64,000 nucleotides of DNA from positions 95,136,674 to 95,200,673 of the forward strand of contig CANTUZ010000003.1 of assembly GCA_947846985.1 (NCBI GenBank), read 5' to 3'. Below, piece after piece: positions 61,401-64,000 of this stretch. Made by a program: the position numbers and the translations under genes. Origin of the DNA: Fratercula arctica. Its lineage: Eukaryota; Chordata; Aves; Charadriiformes; Alcidae. The notes beneath the pieces are model-generated. The model ran no database searches. It saw nothing but the letters and a program-made list of their open reading frames with translations, and was not told the origin of the DNA. Within the stretch, counting starts at the first letter, position 1. Every line of letters starts with the position of its first letter.

Positions 61401-62045
61401 GGTGTTGTAAGGTTTAATGAGATAATAATGTGCAATACTCAAGACCTTCAGATAATAGATCACGTGTAAGTGCAAAGCATTAATTATTATTATTCCTGTC
61501 CCTCAGAGCATACTTTAAATTCAAAATCATCATGAGGATATTTAGAGGATATTTAGATTATTTTTTTACCAACTTTGGTTTGCTATCACTTTTGTTCAGC
61601 AGTGTACTATGGGTCTCATATATTTCTCAACAAGATTTATTTTCTAGAGTTCACACTTACCAAACCCATGGTTTGTAATAAATTAGAAAAAAAAAAAAGC
61701 CAAAATTTTCATTATAAATTTACCATATTTAGGTATAGTATTCCATTTAGGAGGTAGAATTTCCATTCAATAAATGTTGAAAAAATAATCTCTTCCTACC
61801 TTAAAAATGTAGGGATTGATTCAGAGAAGGGGTCTAATGAAAACAGTCCTGCCTTTATTAATTTGATGTTCTACTAGCATAACAAAAGTACAGAGTTAGG
61901 TTCCTAAGCTTATACGTAAGCATCTCTAATGTTTACAAAAAAAAAGATTACTGTCTTGTAATATCTAGAATTCTAATTATAAAGATAAATTTAATTAAGT
62001 TTCACCTGTCAGTCAGTTCCAGGACACAGATCGTAGCACAGTGAA
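55463..62045. other. AT-rich non-coding spacer, probably intron
   Basis: About 6.5 kb without recognised transposons or exons. A 15-bp direct duplication ('(a/c)aatgagtacaatg' type) lies at 57348-57377 and a (TA)n run at 59310-59329. Frames at 58819-59004 and 58907-59194 overlap and lack domain signatures. Confidence 0.55.
59310..59329. repeat. (TA)n dinucleotide run
   Basis: About nine to ten TA units, 'ggatatatatatatatatat'. Ordinary microsatellite. Confidence 0.9.
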
Positions 62046-62660
62046 TTAGATTTCTGCCCTCAGCAGGGGTGAGCCCTGCCATGTGCTGACTCGACCATGC
62101 AGGGGCTCAGCCTCTCCGTGGCCTGAGTTGGGTGTTGCTGGTTTAACCCCTGCGCTGGGTCCAGTCACTGCTGCCTTCCCTGTTCCGGCTTCCGCTCTGG
62201 GATTTTCGTATATACCACTCTGAGGGGGCCTAGATCCATGTAAAACAGACTGGCTTCTTCCACAGCACTTGGCCATCTTTTCCTGAACAGCACGTATGGG
62301 AGCTATTTTTCAGTTCAAAGTGTCTAAATGAGACAAAAGCTTAATTGTACCCCAACGAAATATTGTAGTCTAAATGCAGCACCACAGCCTGAGATTGGAA
62401 ATACATGTTAAGTACCTTAGAATGCAATATGAAGGCATGTGGCAACATTTGGGAGCCGAGTCTTCTGGTATAGTCACAGAGGACTATGTAGGGCTGAAAG
62501 AGCCAAAACTGGTTCCATCTTATCAGTTTTGCTTCTTGGGAACTGTCGCTGCAATAAACCACATGAAGAATCAGTCCTGAGCCTTGCTTTGGAGAGACCC
62601 CGCTGGAGACAGACAGGCAACAAACCAAGGACCTGCAGGTACTGAACTCTAGACATCCTG
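62046..62660. other. GC-rich island, possible decayed LTR or other element
   Basis: 62046-62270 is much richer in G and C than its surroundings, and a 76-codon minus-strand frame (62276-62046) covers it. The adjoining 62340-62660 has 'gcaataaaccacatgaagaa' near 62551, containing AATAAA, and then a GC-rich stretch, an arrangement reminiscent of a retroviral LTR's 3' part. I cannot match it to a family, and no TG...CA ends or flanking duplication are clear. A regulatory island is the alternative. Confidence 0.3.
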
Positions 62661-63332
62661 TAAGCCTCTCCTACTTTCCCAAGGACATGTCCTAGCCACC
62701 AGAGAGGCTGGAATGAATGGCAATCTCCTCATCTGTCACTGGGAAGAAGAGTTGAAGGAAAGGAAGTAAAATGAGATTGGTGGGAATGTGACTGCTAGTA
62801 TAAAGACTAGGACATCTAGTAGATATTTTGGGTCTTGTGCTCCTGTTTCTCATTAAATGCTTTTTAGGTGAAAAGGAGAGAAGCAAAGGGCATGATAATT
62901 AAAAATTCACATTGGTAGTAACAATTAAGTTCATCAGAATAACACCCAAAGGTGTGTTGACTCTGAAGGCTGCTGAAAGCAGTTGAGCACGAAGGCACTG
63001 CTGGCTTTTCAGTTTATATTCCTAAAACGTAGCTGAAGGACGGCAGACTCTTCAAAAGCTTTGTACAATTTACTTCTGGAGGAATACTGGAAGAGATTCA
63101 GGAATATTCTGGAGGGGGAGGAGCTCATGCTGAACTGTTCGGAGTCAGCAGTGACTCACATTTCCTGATCTCAAGACATGCATAGATAGGGCAGCAGGAA
63201 GGGCACATTTATTCACCTTGTTGAGACTCAGCTTGTAGGAAATCAAGTGTAAAACCAGGGAGAACAGTGGGGCTTAAACTATATTGGATTTATTTTTCTA
63301 AACTACCTTTCATCTTAGCTTTATCTTTTCCC

Positions 63333-63363
<31 letters not shown>

Positions 63364-64000
63364 TCAAATTAGTATAGCCATCCTGAGATATAAATCTGGG
63401 AAAAAAAATTATTGTAAAAAGAATACCAAATACACTGCTACCTATTAATAAATGAAATAAGTACCTGAAAGTAAATATCAAAGCATTAAAAAGGAACACT
63501 TTGATGTCAAACTGTCCTTATTGTTGTTATACACTGTAGCTATTAAGAATCATTCTTGTGCTTGATTGCTTTCTCTCTCTCTCTGTCTCCCCCCATCCTT
63601 GTCAACCAAAGTGTTAATTATACTGTATGACAACATAACTGAAGAATTGGTATTTAAAATAATTCTATCTATTAAAAATATTATTTGTTCCATTTAGAAG
63701 GTTGCATGCCTATTATCAATCCTCAGCATTTAATTTCTGTGGAAGCTGCTTATAAAATATTTTTGTATTAAATCATATTCAATGCATTTAATATATGCAA
63801 AACTAATTCTAATTGTTAAGGAATATATACCAGTGTGCAGCAATGCATAATATTTATGAGCAGAGCTTGTAGAAGACAGCGCTATTCTTATTGGATTTAT
63901 GTCCACTCTTCCTTTCTTTTTTGTAGTTGTTAAAGGTTTTTTTGTAATTAAGCAGTGAAAAGTATTTCCATCATTTTCATTATCTTTCACATCTTCAAAG
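62661..64000. other. Non-coding spacer to the window end
   Basis: No exon or transposon recognised. It contains a 24-base T run at 63341-63364 and a short CT repeat near 63570-63584. Near 63140 is GAGTCA-GCAG-TGACTC, two inverted AP-1-like half sites. The lysine-rich minus-strand frame 63499-63290 is the T run in reverse. Confidence 0.5.
63341..63364. repeat. Poly(T) run, 24 bases
   Basis: Uninterrupted T following a pyrimidine-rich lead. No retrocopy is evident on the minus strand beside it. Confidence 0.9.

Noticed and set aside
1..64000. CRISPR array, operon, phage or bacterial system
   Set aside because: Repeats, composition and splice sites are vertebrate; no regular spacer array or clustered genes exist.
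1..64000. tRNA, rRNA or snRNA genes
   Set aside because: By eye I found no A/B box pair with cloverleaf arms and no rRNA or U-RNA core; a covariance-model scan would be the decisive test.

Overview
The window looks like AT-rich, repeat-poor intronic DNA from a bird. The bird assignment rests on at least ten CR1 LINE copies, many ending in the ATTCTATG-type octamer tail, and on three LTRs of types I recognise from avian endogenous retroviruses. I saw no Alu/L1-type mammalian repeats, no bacterial gene organisation and no CRISPR array. I cannot name the species; the LTR set suggests a neoavian bird rather than a fowl, and that is inference.

Only one host coding segment is well supported: a 105-bp exon at 10670-10774 (+), with a good acceptor and donor, phase 1 at both ends. 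It encodes the last cysteine of one EGF-like repeat and the first five of the next. A single small exon in 64 kb of AT-rich DNA implies a multi-EGF gene with very large introns. EYS (eyes shut homolog) is my best guess, but only a guess. The rest of the window would then be intron.

Layout: 1-1966 is an old plus-strand CR1 entering from the left. 4135-4575 is a repeat I cannot classify, with a relative at 55085-55462. 10670-10774 is the EGF exon. 18540-19264 is an ERVL-type solo LTR with internal ~40-50 bp tandem units. 24048-27866 is the most structured locus: a solo LTR split by a young CR1 whose 971-codon reading frame (24717-27632) keeps the endonuclease and reverse transcriptase catalytic residues, but lacks ORF1 and an ATG before the endonuclease. 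34345-35576 and 37790-38768 are broken plus-strand CR1s. 41496-43245 is a composite: an old CR1 interrupted by a short CR1 and by a second, reversed copy of the same LTR family. 45756-45880 is an overlapping inverted-repeat (cruciform-type) locus. 47277-47513 is a long GGGAA array. 53311-54322 is a minus-strand CR1. Short CR1 tails lie at 20982, 41496, 44634 and 50206.

I found no new multi-gene system. The items most worth a second look are the identity of the EGF exon gene, the LTR/CR1 nest with its nearly intact frame, the unclassified two-copy repeat, and the structured DNA at 45.8 kb and 47.3 kb.
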